A stretch of DNA of 64,000 nucleotides from DAIPKP01 sp964545875 (GCA_964545875.1 CAZJHH010000006.1:161699-225698); one strand, 5' to 3'. Shown: positions 39,878 through 49,086, counted from the first letter of the stretch. The notes: generated from the letters alone by a model not told the origin. Translations and numbers: made by a program.

Positions 39878-40986
39878 TGAATCACCAGCTCTCCATAAAG
39901 TGCTCCCGCCCGGTCGATGGCCTGGAGAATGGAAATCACATCCCTCGGAGACGCACCTACGCCGTTGAGGGCTTCCACAAGTTCCTGCACGTTGGTATTG
40001 GTGGGAATCTCCAGAAGCTGTCCCTGATCTTCGGTAACCTCCACATCCGTTCGGGGGAGTATGGCGGTTTCGCCCAGGGAGAACGGTTCGGGCTGAGAGG
40101 CCTCGGGACGTTCTTCGATACGCACCGTAAGGTTGCCGTGAGCCACCGCCACGGTGCTGATGCGCACATCCGCTCCCATGACCACCGTTCCGGTACGCTC
40201 GTTCACCACCACCCGGGCCACCGCATCCGGGCGTATTTCGAGATTTTCCAGCTCCGCGATAAACCGGGAGGGATTACCCCCCATACCCTGGGGAAGCCGA
40301 ACTTCCACCCGGCTGGCATCCAGGGGATTCGCGGCATTGAAATAGAGGGTGTTGATGGTGTCCGCCACCCGCTGGGCGGTGGTATAGTCGGGATTCTTGA
40401 GCTGGAAAACGATGTTCCCGCCTCTTCCCAAGGAGACCGGTACATCCCGCTCCACAATACCCCCTCCGGGAATGATTCCTGCGGTGGTGATGTTCTTCGC
40501 CACCGCCCCCGCTTCGCCTCCTACTTCGTATCCTCCCACCAAAAGAGGCCCCTGGGCCACCGCATAGACATCGCCGTTCGCCGCCCGAAGAGGGGTCTGC
40601 AAAAGCATTCCTCCCTGAAGGCTCTTGGCGTCTCCCATGGCGGCCACCGAAACGTCCACGGTCTGGCCGGGGCGCACGAAGGCGGGAAGCTGGGCGGTCA
40701 CGGTAACCACCGCGGCGTTCTTGCTCTTGATGGCCTTGAGGTCCACTCCCACCCCATACTGACGGGCCATGTTCTGCATCATCCGCAGGGCCATGTCGCC
40801 CTTGTCTCCCGTTCCGGGGAGCCCCACCACCAGGCCCATGCCGACAAGCTGATTCTCCCGAACTCCCTGGATATTGGTCAGATCCTTGATGCGCACCAGA
40901 GGCTGGAAGGAAGCCCCCGAAGCCAGAGACGAGAGAAGGAGGGTGGAAAGAAGAAACACTCCGAATAAAGGAATTTTGCGCTTCAT
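39874..40986 (-). CDS. flgI: Flagellar P-ring protein FlgI
   Basis: The ATG at 40986 lies 9 bases after AGGAG; another ATG two codons upstream is too close to it. The 370-residue protein has a signal peptide (MKRKIPLFGVFLLSTLLLSSLASGA), then the conserved RIKDLTNIQGVRENQLVG, GLVVGLPGTGDKG and TPLRAANGDVYAVAQG segments. FlgI forms the P ring in the peptidoglycan layer, which needs the chaperone FlgA encoded two genes upstream. Its presence with FlgH proves an outer-membrane-spanning flagellum. Confidence 0.95.
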   Translation of the reverse strand: MKRKIPLFGVFLLSTLLLSSLASGASFQPLVRIKDLTNIQGVRENQLVGMGLVVGLPGTGDKGDMALRMMQNMARQYGVGVDLKAIKSKNAAVVTVTAQLPAFVRPGQTVDVSVAAMGDAKSLQGGMLLQTPLRAANGDVYAVAQGPLLVGGYEVGGEAGAVAKNITTAGIIPGGGIVERDVPVSLGRGGNIVFQLKNPDYTTAQRVADTINTLYFNAANPLDASRVEVRLPQGMGGNPSRFIAELENLEIRPDAVARVVVNERTGTVVMGADVRISTVAVAHGNLTVRIEERPEASQPEPFSLGETAILPRTDVEVTEDQGQLLEIPTNTNVQELVEALNGVGASPRDVISILQAIDRAGALYGELVIQ

Positions 40987-41098
40987 GAACATTCGCTCCT
41001 TACTATGACGGTTTACGACATAACGATGCGGGCATTTTTCATTCGTTCCTCCGGGGAAGCTTCAAGGCTCCCCCGAAAAGGCAGGCTCCCCGAGGGCT

Positions 41099-41716
41099 CT
41101 AGAAGATGGCCTGCAGGATCTGGGTGAGAAGCCCCGGCTGCTGCACTCGGGAAAGGGCACCCTTTCCCTGAATGCCAAGTTCCGGATTGGCTACCTTGGT
41201 GGAATCGATGGTGTTGTCCGGCCCCACATCCCGAGGGCGGATAACCCCTCGGAAAACTACCGTAAGGGTCTCCTTGTGTGTCTGGAGATCCCGGGTTCCC
41301 TCAAGTACGAGGTTACCGTTGGGAAGCACCTCCGTAACGAGGCAGGAAATATGAGATTCCACCTTATGTTCCCGTTCGGTCTTTCCCTCTCCGGTCATAT
41401 TCACGTTCGAGGTGAACCCCAGCTTATTCAGAAAGTTGAGAAACCCCCATCCTCCGTCGGGATTGCTCCCGGAAGAGGAATTATCTTTTTTTATTTCCGT
41501 GGTGGCCTCGTCGGTGACCTTGGTTTTTTCATCCACCACCACCGTCACGATATCTCCCACCTGGGAGGGACGATCGTCTCCGAAGAGGCTGCTTCCATCC
41601 TGCCACAGCGACGTGGCCGGGGCTGTCCCGGGAAACGCCAGAAAAAGAAGCAGAAGCCCTCCAAGTATCCGGATGCTGCTTCGAGTACCGTATGCCCTCC
41701 GTTTTTTTTCGCTCAT
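41099..41716 (-). CDS. flgH: Flagellar L-ring protein FlgH
   Basis: The 205-residue protein has an N-terminal signal sequence and the FlgH core: SLFGDDRPSQVGDIVTVVVDEKT, VTEVLPNGNLVLEGTR, and VFRGVIRPRDVGPDNTIDSTKVANPEL, which is the strongest family signature. FlgH forms the outer-membrane ring of the basal body. In enterobacteria it is a lipoprotein; here the signal peptide ends in an AxA-type site (GTAPATSLWQ) and has no lipobox cysteine. It lies between flgA and flgI. Confidence 0.93.
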   Translation of the reverse strand: MSEKKRRAYGTRSSIRILGGLLLLFLAFPGTAPATSLWQDGSSLFGDDRPSQVGDIVTVVVDEKTKVTDEATTEIKKDNSSSGSNPDGGWGFLNFLNKLGFTSNVNMTGEGKTEREHKVESHISCLVTEVLPNGNLVLEGTRDLQTHKETLTVVFRGVIRPRDVGPDNTIDSTKVANPELGIQGKGALSRVQQPGLLTQILQAIF

Positions 41717-41719
41717 GTC

Positions 41720-42625
41720 TTACTCCACCTCCACTATACCGGGAGCGAGGATCTTTCCTTTCACCACTCGCCGGGTGCGTTCGTTCCGTACGGATATAAT
41801 ATCACCTAAAGCGCCTCCTTCAAGGGCCTCTCCCGCTGCCCGGACCGTGAGACTTCCGGATCTGTAGAGAAGGGTGATTATCTCGCCCCGGGTCACGGCG
41901 GGAAGGAGATCGATATCCGAGGTGTAGATGCTGGCTCCTCCGGGAATATTCTTGGATGCCCGAGCTCCCAGAGCCTGGTTCGGCAAAGCGGGCACCCGGT
42001 TGCCGATGCGCTCCGCCGAGGCGAGACAGAGATTTTCTTCCGTCAGGATGGCCCCCTTCATGAGGTTCTGCTGGGCCTTGCAGACCGGCTGCTCCCACCG
42101 GATACGCACGGGAAGAATGGTGCCGTCCCGAAAGCGCAGCACCGTCTGGCTCGTTCCGGGGGCTATGGTGCGAGGAGAGGTGAGAGGAGACGAAGGCACC
42201 GGGGCGTCATGTTCCACCGAAACTCTCCAGGTCCAGTTCGCCAGATGCCGGACGGCCCGGGCAATCTCCTTCTCAGGAACCACCGGAACCTCAGGGGGCA
42301 TCCGAAGGGAAAGGAGGACGCCGCCGAATCCCGCATCCACCATACGGGCAAGAAGATCTTCCGAGGAAAAGCTTTCCCCCCGGGGTTGGAGCTCCACCAG
42401 GGATGCTTTCCAGACAAGCAGAGGTTCTCCCCGGATCTCCGCCACTTCGCCAAGCCGTATGGAACGACCCGCTTCGAGAAAATCCGCAGTTACGCGAACA
42501 TGGAGCTCCGGCTCTCCTCCGGAAGAAAGATCCGGAAGAAAAACCCCGAAGAGCCCTCCGAGCAGAACGAGAAGAAACAAAAAAAGGCGGGAACCATCCC
42601 GCCATAAAAACGCCTTTGCAGCCAT
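41720..42625 (-). CDS. flgA: Flagellar P-ring assembly chaperone FlgA
   Basis: The 301-residue protein has a basic N-terminus and a hydrophobic export segment (about residues 12-30), a divergent middle region and the conserved C-terminal SAF-type domain: PVCKAQQNLMKGAILTEENL, RIGNRVPALPNQALGARASKNIPGGASI and VTRGEIITLLYRSGSLTVRAAG. FlgA escorts FlgI monomers in the periplasm. It follows flgG with 9 bases between and precedes flgH by 3 bases, so all are co-transcribed. Confidence 0.92.
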   Translation of the reverse strand: MAAKAFLWRDGSRLFLFLLVLLGGLFGVFLPDLSSGGEPELHVRVTADFLEAGRSIRLGEVAEIRGEPLLVWKASLVELQPRGESFSSEDLLARMVDAGFGGVLLSLRMPPEVPVVPEKEIARAVRHLANWTWRVSVEHDAPVPSSPLTSPRTIAPGTSQTVLRFRDGTILPVRIRWEQPVCKAQQNLMKGAILTEENLCLASAERIGNRVPALPNQALGARASKNIPGGASIYTSDIDLLPAVTRGEIITLLYRSGSLTVRAAGEALEGGALGDIISVRNERTRRVVKGKILAPGIVEVE

Positions 42626-42634
42626 GCGCAGCCG

Positions 42635-43423
42635 CTACCTTCGGAGACCGTTGGCAATCTGAAGAAGGTTATCCGCAGTCTGGATGGTCTTTGAATTCGC
42701 TTCGTAGGCCCGCTGAGCCACGATCATATTCACCATTTCCTCCACCACCTGAACGTTGGACATCTCGAGAATGGTCTGAATGGTGGTGCCCATGCCCTCA
42801 TCCCCGGGCTCCGCTACGATGGGATCACCGCTGGCGGGAGTTTCCAGAAAGAGGTTTTTCCCCACCGCCTTGAGTCCTGCGGGATTCACGAACCGGGCAA
42901 GCTCGAGTTGCCCCACATTTTGGGGATCCACTTCGTCGGGAAGCGTGACGCTCACATCCCCCGTAGCGCTGATGACAACCTCCAGGGCATCCTCGGGAAT
43001 CACGATGGCGGGATCGAGAAGATAGCCGTTGGAGGTGACCATCTGCCCTTCTCCGTCGATACTCCAGGAACCGTCCCGAGTATAGGCGATCTCTCCATTG
43101 GGAAGCACTACCTGGAAAAAGCCGTCTCCTTCGATGGCGACATCCAGAGGATTCCCCGTAACCTGAAGATTTCCGGCCGTCATGATGCGGTTGGTTCCCA
43201 CCACCCGGGTTCCCAGACCTACCTGGATTCCCGTGGGAACCATGGAATCCGGCTCCACCGGAGCTCCGGGTTCCCGATCTATCTGGTAGAGAAGATCCTC
43301 GAAGTCCGCCCGAATCTTCTTAAACCCCGCGGTGTTCGCATTGGCGAGGTTATTGGATACCACGTCCAGGTTCGTCTGCTGGGCGATCATTCCCGTCGCC
43401 CCGGAATACAACGATCGAATCAT
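42635..43423 (-). CDS. flgG: Flagellar distal rod protein FlgG
   Basis: The 262-residue protein begins MIRSLYSGATGMIAQQTNL and contains VVSNNLANANTAGFKK, the rod/hook N-terminal motif, then FFQVVLPNGEIAYTRDGSW and the C-terminal YEANSKTIQTADNLLQIANGL. It matches FlgG in length and in the rod-specific insertion (LLYQIDREPG). It forms the distal rod passed through the P and L rings. It lies 52 bases after flgF. Confidence 0.95.
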   Translation of the reverse strand: MIRSLYSGATGMIAQQTNLDVVSNNLANANTAGFKKIRADFEDLLYQIDREPGAPVEPDSMVPTGIQVGLGTRVVGTNRIMTAGNLQVTGNPLDVAIEGDGFFQVVLPNGEIAYTRDGSWSIDGEGQMVTSNGYLLDPAIVIPEDALEVVISATGDVSVTLPDEVDPQNVGQLELARFVNPAGLKAVGKNLFLETPASGDPIVAEPGDEGMGTTIQTILEMSNVQVVEEMVNMIVAQRAYEANSKTIQTADNLLQIANGLRR

Positions 43424-43475
43424 ACTGCTCCGCCTCCCTCAGTAGAGGATGAATTAAAGTACCCCTTTCGAGGCA

Positions 43476-44267
43476 TTAGCTCTTTCCGTAGGTTTGAATC
43501 AGCTTCCCCGCGCTTTCGTCCTGAATGGTCACGGTCTTCGATGCGGACTCGTAAGCCCGGTTCGCCTGAATCATACGAACCATTTCACTCACGATATTCA
43601 CGTTGGACATCTCCAGGAATCCCGAGGCAAGCCGTATGTTCTCGACATCTTCCGCAGCTCCGGAATCTCCGGTTTCCGAAAGAAGCGAACGTCCCTCATG
43701 GCGTAGATAGGTGGGAAGAGGAAAGGTCACCACCCGAAGGAGGTCCACCACTTCCCCATCCACTATGACCTGGCCTCCATCGTCGATGGAAATCCGGGAG
43801 GCTTCGCCAAGTTCTATGGCTCCACCCTGACCCATGACGGCCATGCCTTCATGGGTCACAAGCTGCCCCTCGCCGCTCCGGACAAAATGTCCCGCCCGGG
43901 TGTAAAAGGCATTTCCCGCTGCATCCTCCACCACAAAATAGCCCTCTCCGGAGATAGCCACGTCCAGGGTATTTCCCGTGTGCCGCAACGGCCCTCCCCG
44001 CAGATCCAAAGCGGTTTCGGAGAGAACGTTGGCAAAGGCCATATCACCGATGAGCTCCCGGCGCTTCCAGAGCTCCGGTTTGGGGGGATAGACCTCTCCG
44101 GGGTTACCATCCACCTTCTCCATGAGAAGCTCCGGAAAGGCCTTGTTTACCGCTATGCGGCCGCGGAATCCCGCGGTGTCCACGTTGGCAAGGTTATTCG
44201 CCGCCACATCGAGCATTTTTTCCTGCACCAACATGGCGGATGTTCCGGCATAAAATCCGCGAAACAT
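43476..44267 (-). CDS. flgF: Flagellar proximal rod protein FlgF
   Basis: The 263-residue paralogue of FlgG starts MFRGFYAGTSAMLVQEKML, has AANNLANVDTAGFRG and FVVEDAAGNAFYTRAGHF, and ends with ANRAYESASKTVTIQDESAGKLIQ. Order before flgG and a shorter N-terminal region favour FlgF over FlgG. It is the first flagellar gene after mreB, 14 bases downstream, so cell shape and rod genes share a transcript here. Confidence 0.9.
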   Translation of the reverse strand: MFRGFYAGTSAMLVQEKMLDVAANNLANVDTAGFRGRIAVNKAFPELLMEKVDGNPGEVYPPKPELWKRRELIGDMAFANVLSETALDLRGGPLRHTGNTLDVAISGEGYFVVEDAAGNAFYTRAGHFVRSGEGQLVTHEGMAVMGQGGAIELGEASRISIDDGGQVIVDGEVVDLLRVVTFPLPTYLRHEGRSLLSETGDSGAAEDVENIRLASGFLEMSNVNIVSEMVRMIQANRAYESASKTVTIQDESAGKLIQTYGKS

Positions 44268-44281
44268 GGGCTATATCCTCC

Positions 44282-45325
44282 TTAAGAGCGACCGAGACGC
44301 CTCCCTCGCCGCAATGCGGAGAGTACCGTGCCGGCCTCTTTCATACTGTCCAGCTCTTCCAGGGCCTTACCTGTTCCGAGAGCCACGCATTCCATAGGAT
44401 TTTCCGCTATGTAGCAGGCGATCCCGGTATGCTCGGAAATAAGCGTGGGGAGATCACGCAAAAGAGCTCCTCCACCGGTAAGGAAAATTCCCCTGTCTAT
44501 AATATCGGCTGAAAGTTCCGGGGGCGTTAGCTCCAGAACGCGACGAATTCCTTCGATAATGGCCTCTACGGACTCGCTGATGGCCTCGGCAATGCCGTAG
44601 CTGTTAATTTCGATCTCCCGGGGAAGTCCCAGCACGAGATCCCGTCCGCGAATCTCCATGCTGCGCATCTCTCCCACGGGATAACAGGTGCCGATATCGA
44701 TTTTCAGGAGCTCCGCAGTCTGCTCACCGATGGCAAGGTTGAAATTTTTCCGCACAAACCGCGTGATGGCTTCATCGAACTTGTCTCCCCCCACCCGAAG
44801 GGATTCGGAGTGCACGATGCTCCCCAGGGAAATCACCGCGATATCCGTGGTGCCTCCCCCGATATCCACCACCATGTTTCCCCGGGGTTCCGCCACGGTA
44901 ATGCCCGCTCCGATGGCGGCAGCCATGGGTTCTTCGATGAGATAGGCCTCCCGGGCCCCCACCTCGATGGCCGCTTCGAGCACCGCCCGGCGCTCCACAT
45001 CGGTAGCTCCGGAGGGGACGCAGATCATCACCCGGTTGCGGAAAAATTTATTCATTCCCTTGGTGACTTTTTTTATGAAGTAACGGAGCATGGTCTCCGT
45101 CATGGTGTAATTCGCGATGACTCCATCCTGGAGAGGCCGCACCGCCACCACGTGCCCGGGAGTTCTGCCGAGCATTCGCTTGGCCTCCCCTCCCACCGCC
45201 AGGATTTTTTCGTTTTCCTGATCGTAGGCCACCACAGAAGGTTCCCGGAGCACCACTCCCTTTCCGGAAGCAAAAATAAGTACCGTGGCAGTTCCCAAGT
45301 CGATGCCGATATCCGTTCCGAACAA
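44282..45325 (-). CDS. mreB: Rod-shape-determining protein MreB (Mbl-like)
   Basis: MreB is the actin-like filament that directs side-wall synthesis. Phosphate 1 (GIDLGTAT), phosphate 2 (VVDIGGGTTDIAVISLG) and adenosine (LTGGGALLRDLP) motifs are present, and the length of 347 is normal. The frame opens with a GTG at 45343, but the strong GAGGGAGGGG lies inside that extension and six bases before a TTG at 45325; starting there gives the standard MFGTDIGIDLGT N-terminus, so I choose TTG. It leads the flagellar rod and ring operon. No mreC or mreD follows. Confidence 0.93.
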   Translation of the reverse strand: MFGTDIGIDLGTATVLIFASGKGVVLREPSVVAYDQENEKILAVGGEAKRMLGRTPGHVVAVRPLQDGVIANYTMTETMLRYFIKKVTKGMNKFFRNRVMICVPSGATDVERRAVLEAAIEVGAREAYLIEEPMAAAIGAGITVAEPRGNMVVDIGGGTTDIAVISLGSIVHSESLRVGGDKFDEAITRFVRKNFNLAIGEQTAELLKIDIGTCYPVGEMRSMEIRGRDLVLGLPREIEINSYGIAEAISESVEAIIEGIRRVLELTPPELSADIIDRGIFLTGGGALLRDLPTLISEHTGIACYIAENPMECVALGTGKALEELDSMKEAGTVLSALRRGRRLGRS

Positions 45326-45479
45326 CAGAAACCCCTCCCTCACCAGAAACGGCTTCCCCTGGAGGTATACTTTCAGGGACAGGCGTTTTTTTCAAATTCG
45401 TACATACCGCAGCGGATGGTTACAACAAGCGCGTGTTCTCCAAGAAATTTCCGAACTTCCCCGGCTCATTCCGAAGGCA

Positions 45480-46235
45480 TCATGAATTCCAGAGATTGTT
45501 CCCGTATCCCACCCTCCAGAGAAAGAGCCCCTCGGGAGGAGCCGTTCTTCCGGCAGCCTCCCGATCCCGGTGCTCTTCGAGAAGCGTTCGCATCCAAAGG
45601 GGATCCCGCCTTTCCAGGCCTATTTCGTGAAGAGATCCCGCAATAATACGCACCATATTGGTGAGAAAGGCATTGCCTCGTATTCGAAGCCACCCGAGAG
45701 AACCTCTTCTGCGATAGGAAACCCTGTAGAGGGTACGCACGGGATTTTCCGGAAGATCCGAAGATCTGCAGAAAGAAGAAAAATCGTGGGTTCCTTCGAG
45801 ATACGTGCAGGCCCGGCGTACCGCCTCATGGTTCCAGAAACGGTAGAGCGGCCAGGTACATCCCCGGAGATGGGGATAGGTATACCGGGCAAACCAGAGG
45901 AAGTAGACGTACTCCCGCCACTGGGCGTCATACCTCGCATCGAAATCGAAAGGCACCGGGGCCACCCGGATGGTGCGTATGGACGGGGGAAGGCAGGCAT
46001 CCAGAGCGAGCCGCAGCCTCTGGGGTTCCCAGGCCCGGGGAAGTTCGCAGGAAATTACCTGTCCCCGGGCGTGAACGCCTTTGTCCGTTCTCCCCGCAGC
46101 CACCACGGAAACCTTCCGAGAGGAGATCTCTCCCAGGGCTCTCTCGACTTCTTCCTGGATTCCCCGGGAGCGATCCTGCCGCTGCCATCCCGAGAAGGAA
46201 CTCCCGTCATAGGCGATCTGAATTGCGTAGTGCAT
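45480..46235 (-). CDS. truA: tRNA pseudouridine(38-40) synthase TruA
   Basis: The 251-residue enzyme has the TruA catalytic motif AAGRTDKGVHARGQ with its aspartate nucleophile, an N-terminal IAYDGSSFSGWQRQ, and the C-terminal IRGNAFLTNMVRIIAGSL. It converts U38-U40 in the anticodon stem. It is the last gene of the ribosomal-ECF block and starts 4 bases from the ecfT stop, a common arrangement. Confidence 0.95.
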   Translation of the reverse strand: MHYAIQIAYDGSSFSGWQRQDRSRGIQEEVERALGEISSRKVSVVAAGRTDKGVHARGQVISCELPRAWEPQRLRLALDACLPPSIRTIRVAPVPFDFDARYDAQWREYVYFLWFARYTYPHLRGCTWPLYRFWNHEAVRRACTYLEGTHDFSSFCRSSDLPENPVRTLYRVSYRRRGSLGWLRIRGNAFLTNMVRIIAGSLHEIGLERRDPLWMRTLLEEHRDREAAGRTAPPEGLFLWRVGYGNNLWNS

Positions 46236-46239
46236 AGCC

Positions 46240-47049
46240 CTACAATATTCCTCTCTCCAGAGAGAAGGACAGAACGAGCACCAGAAAAGAGAATGCCAGA
46301 GCCCCCGTATCTCTCACCGTCCAGTTCAGAGGATACATGCGGGATCTGCCCTTTCCTCCAGTATAGCATCGAGCGTCCATGGCCACCGCAAGATCTTCCG
46401 CCCTCTGAAAAACGATGAGAAAGAGGGGCACCAGCACGGGTACGAACGCCCGGAGCCGCCGCAGAATCCCCCCCCCTTCGAGGTTAGCCCCCCGGGCGAG
46501 CTGGGCCTTCATAATACGATCCGTCTCGTCCAAAAGGGTGGGAATGAAACGAAGAGCGATGGTCATCATCATGGCCATTTCGTGAGCGGGAAAACCGAAC
46601 CTCCGAAAGGGAGAAAAGAGGCTTTCAATGCCGTCCGCAAGCTCCATGGGAGAAGTGGTAAGGGTAAGGTACCCCGCAAAAATCACGAGAAAGAGAAGCC
46701 GCAACCCCATTCGGGAAGCTCCCACAATGCCCTCCCGGGTAATGCGGAAGATTCCCCAGGACCAGAGAGGCGTTCCCTCGGAAAAAAAGAGGTGCAGCAC
46801 CACCGTAAAGAGCACCAGCAGAAGAATGGGCCGGGCACCGCGAAGGAGAATACCCAGAGAAAGCTTCGAGAGAAGGGCGCATGCCAGCAGAATGCCCCCC
46901 CAAAAGAGAAAAAAACGGGGATCCTTCACCACAAAGGCGCCGGTCATGAAGCAGAGCACCCCGAGAATCTTGCACCGGGGATCGAGGCGATGCACGAAGG
47001 AATCCAGGGGAATATATTGTCCCAGGGTAAGATGGTTGAGAAATTTCAT
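46240..47049 (-). CDS. ecfT: Energy-coupling factor transporter transmembrane protein EcfT
   Basis: The ATG at 47049 has GGAGGG just before it and overlaps the end of ecfA2; a frame to 47175 lies inside ecfA2. The 269-residue membrane protein has five to six helices and the two ARG-type coupling motifs (KAQLARGAN and AMDARCYTGG) that contact the ATPases. It is the shared scaffold for vitamin or metal import. No substrate-binding S component is encoded nearby, so it is a group II ECF module serving S components elsewhere. Confidence 0.93.
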   Translation of the reverse strand: MKFLNHLTLGQYIPLDSFVHRLDPRCKILGVLCFMTGAFVVKDPRFFLFWGGILLACALLSKLSLGILLRGARPILLLVLFTVVLHLFFSEGTPLWSWGIFRITREGIVGASRMGLRLLFLVIFAGYLTLTTSPMELADGIESLFSPFRRFGFPAHEMAMMMTIALRFIPTLLDETDRIMKAQLARGANLEGGGILRRLRAFVPVLVPLFLIVFQRAEDLAVAMDARCYTGGKGRSRMYPLNWTVRDTGALAFSFLVLVLSFSLERGIL

Positions 47050-47885
47050 GGGCTCCCTCCGTAAAAATCCAGAATTTCCCGGATGTCGTTCGTCAGGGGA
47101 AGGGATACTCCCCGCTGTCGCAATAGGGAGGAGAGCTCTGCCACAGGAGGGAGTACGAGCCCCCGGACGGGGCATTCCGTGAGATGATCCAAAATTTCCC
47201 GGGGAGTTCCCCGAGCCACGGATTCGCCCTGATGCAGCACAAGAATTTTATCGCACCAGGAAAGAGCCACGTCAAGATCGTGGGTAATGTGAAGTATGCC
47301 CATTCCCCGATGCCGCAAACTATCCAGGAGAAGCAAGAGTTCTCTTTTTCCCTTGGCATCCAGACCCGTGGTGGGCTCGTCGAGAACAAGATACTCTGGC
47401 TCTCCCGCAAGCACCGAGGCCACGGCCACCCGGCGCTTCTGCCCCCCCGAAAGAGCGAAGGGGCTTCGGGAGCGGAGTTCCCGGGGAAAACCCACCTTTT
47501 CCAGAACCTCCCTCACCTTTCGGGGAAGTTCTTCCGGAGACACTCCCCAATTTTTGGGAGCAAAGGCAATCTCCTCCTCCACGGTTTCTGCGAAAAATTG
47601 CTGTTCCGGATACTGAAAAACCAGCCCCACTTCCCTGCGGAGAAGACGCAGTTCTCTTTTATCCATATCCGCATAGTTCCGGGAGTCCTTTTCGATACGC
47701 CCTCCCTCTGGAAGAAGAAGGGCGTTGCAAAGCTGGGCAAGGGTGGATTTACCGCTTCCCGTGTGGCCCACCACGGCTTTCCACTCTCCGGGAGCGAGGG
47801 AAAAGGAGATCTCCCGAAGAGCCTTCTTTTCGAGGGGTGTTCCCTTGTGATAACTGAAAGAGACCTCGGAAAATTCTATGGACAC
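47046..47885 (-). CDS. ecfA2: Energy-coupling factor transporter ATPase EcfA2
   Basis: The start is set at the GTG at 47885, giving MSIEFSEVSFSYHKGTPLE; the open frame upstream lies in ecfA1 out of phase. The 279-residue ATPase has Walker A GHTGSGKSTLAQ, Q-loop FQYPEQQFF, signature LSGGQKRRVA, Walker B YLVLDEPTTGLD and H-loop ITHD. It overlaps the end of ecfA1 by 10 bases and the start of ecfT by 4. It pairs with EcfA1 to power uptake. Confidence 0.92.
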   Translation of the reverse strand: MSIEFSEVSFSYHKGTPLEKKALREISFSLAPGEWKAVVGHTGSGKSTLAQLCNALLLPEGGRIEKDSRNYADMDKRELRLLRREVGLVFQYPEQQFFAETVEEEIAFAPKNWGVSPEELPRKVREVLEKVGFPRELRSRSPFALSGGQKRRVAVASVLAGEPEYLVLDEPTTGLDAKGKRELLLLLDSLRHRGMGILHITHDLDVALSWCDKILVLHQGESVARGTPREILDHLTECPVRGLVLPPVAELSSLLRQRGVSLPLTNDIREILDFYGGSP

Positions 47886-48700
47886 AACGCATCCGCCACC
47901 TTTCCCGGAAGAGGGAGCACATCCTCCCGAAGAACCCCCCGGGTATGAAGCCCCGAAACAAGTTCCATCATGGGAGTGTCCTGGAGATCCCAGGAATTTC
48001 TGGGAGCCCGGAGAAATTCCTCCGGAGACCCCTCCCAACAGAGATGTCCTTCCTCCATCACAAGAATCCGCTCGGAATCCCAGACCTCCTCCAGTCGGTG
48101 GGTAATATTCACCACCGTCATGCCCTCCTGTCGATGCAGCCTCCGGAAGATCTCCATAAGATCCTTCCGGCCCTGGGGGTCCACCATGGAAGTAGCCTCG
48201 TCCAGCACGAGACAGAGAGGATTGAGGGCCAGAGCTCCCGCCACGGCAAGCCGCTGTTTCTGCCCTCCCGAAAGTGCATAGGTGGGCTGTTTTTCAAGCC
48301 CTTCGAGACCAGCCGCAGCGATGGCCCAGGCTACCCGCTCCTTCAGAAGTTCCTGAGGGAGCCCGAGATTCTCCGGGCCGAAGGCCACGTCTTCTTCCAC
48401 GGTAACCGCCACGATCTGGTTCTCCGGATTCTGAAACACCATGGCCACCCGCTCCCGAATGGCTCGGTGATGTTCCGAAAGCCTGGTGTCATAACCGCAT
48501 ACATAAGAATGGCCCTGCGTAGGAATCAGCAGGGCGTTCATCATCTTTGCCAAGGTGGATTTGCCCGAACCATTGGAACCCACCAGGGAAATCCACTCTC
48601 CCCGGCGAAGGGTCAGGGTCACATTCCACAATGCGGGTGTGTCACTTCCGGGGTATTGGAACGAAAGCCCCGAGAAGGAACACACCACATCGTTTTTCAT
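47876..48700 (-). CDS. ecfA1: Energy-coupling factor transporter ATPase EcfA1
   Basis: The 274-residue ATPase has Walker A GSNGSGKSTLAKMMN, Q-loop FQNPENQIV, signature LSGGQKQRLAVAG, Walker B LVLDEATSMVDPQG and H-loop ITHRLEE. QNPENQIV and the absence of a long N-terminal extension fit EcfA1. It starts 9 bases after the rplQ stop codon and so continues the ribosomal transcript, as in Firmicutes and several other phyla. Confidence 0.93.
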   Translation of the reverse strand: MKNDVVCSFSGLSFQYPGSDTPALWNVTLTLRRGEWISLVGSNGSGKSTLAKMMNALLIPTQGHSYVCGYDTRLSEHHRAIRERVAMVFQNPENQIVAVTVEEDVAFGPENLGLPQELLKERVAWAIAAAGLEGLEKQPTYALSGGQKQRLAVAGALALNPLCLVLDEATSMVDPQGRKDLMEIFRRLHRQEGMTVVNITHRLEEVWDSERILVMEEGHLCWEGSPEEFLRAPRNSWDLQDTPMMELVSGLHTRGVLREDVLPLPGKVADALCP

Positions 48701-48709
48701 ATGACGACT

Positions 48710-49063
48710 CTACTCCACCAGTTCAATGACCGCCATGGGGGCGGCATCCCCCTTGCGGAACCCCGTCTTCACGATACGGGTATATCCGCCGGGACGCCCT
48801 ACGTATTTTGGTGCCACCTCGTCAAAAAGCTTATTTACCGCCTCTTTGTGATTCATTCGGGAAATAACCAGGCGGCGATCCTGAAGGGATCCCCCCCGAG
48901 CCCGGGTAATAAGTTTTTCCGCAGTCCTGCGAAGCTCTTTCGCCCGAACAAGAGTGGTGTGCACGGAACCATTCACGAAAAGGCTCGCTGTTAAATTCGC
49001 AAGCATAGCCTTTCGGTGTGCACCACTCCTGCCAAGCTTGCTGTGATCCATCCGATGCCTCAT
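48710..49063 (-). CDS. rplQ: 50S ribosomal protein L17
   Basis: The 117-residue protein starts MRHRMDHSKLGRSGAHRKAM and contains LVRAKELRRTAEKLITRAR and YTRIVKTGFRKGDAAPMAVIELVE, the full L17 pattern. It binds 23S rRNA near the exit tunnel. It follows rpoA by 23 bases. Confidence 0.97.
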   Translation of the reverse strand: MRHRMDHSKLGRSGAHRKAMLANLTASLFVNGSVHTTLVRAKELRRTAEKLITRARGGSLQDRRLVISRMNHKEAVNKLFDEVAPKYVGRPGGYTRIVKTGFRKGDAAPMAVIELVE

Positions 49064-49086
49064 TGTAGGCGACTCCTCCTCCTGCT

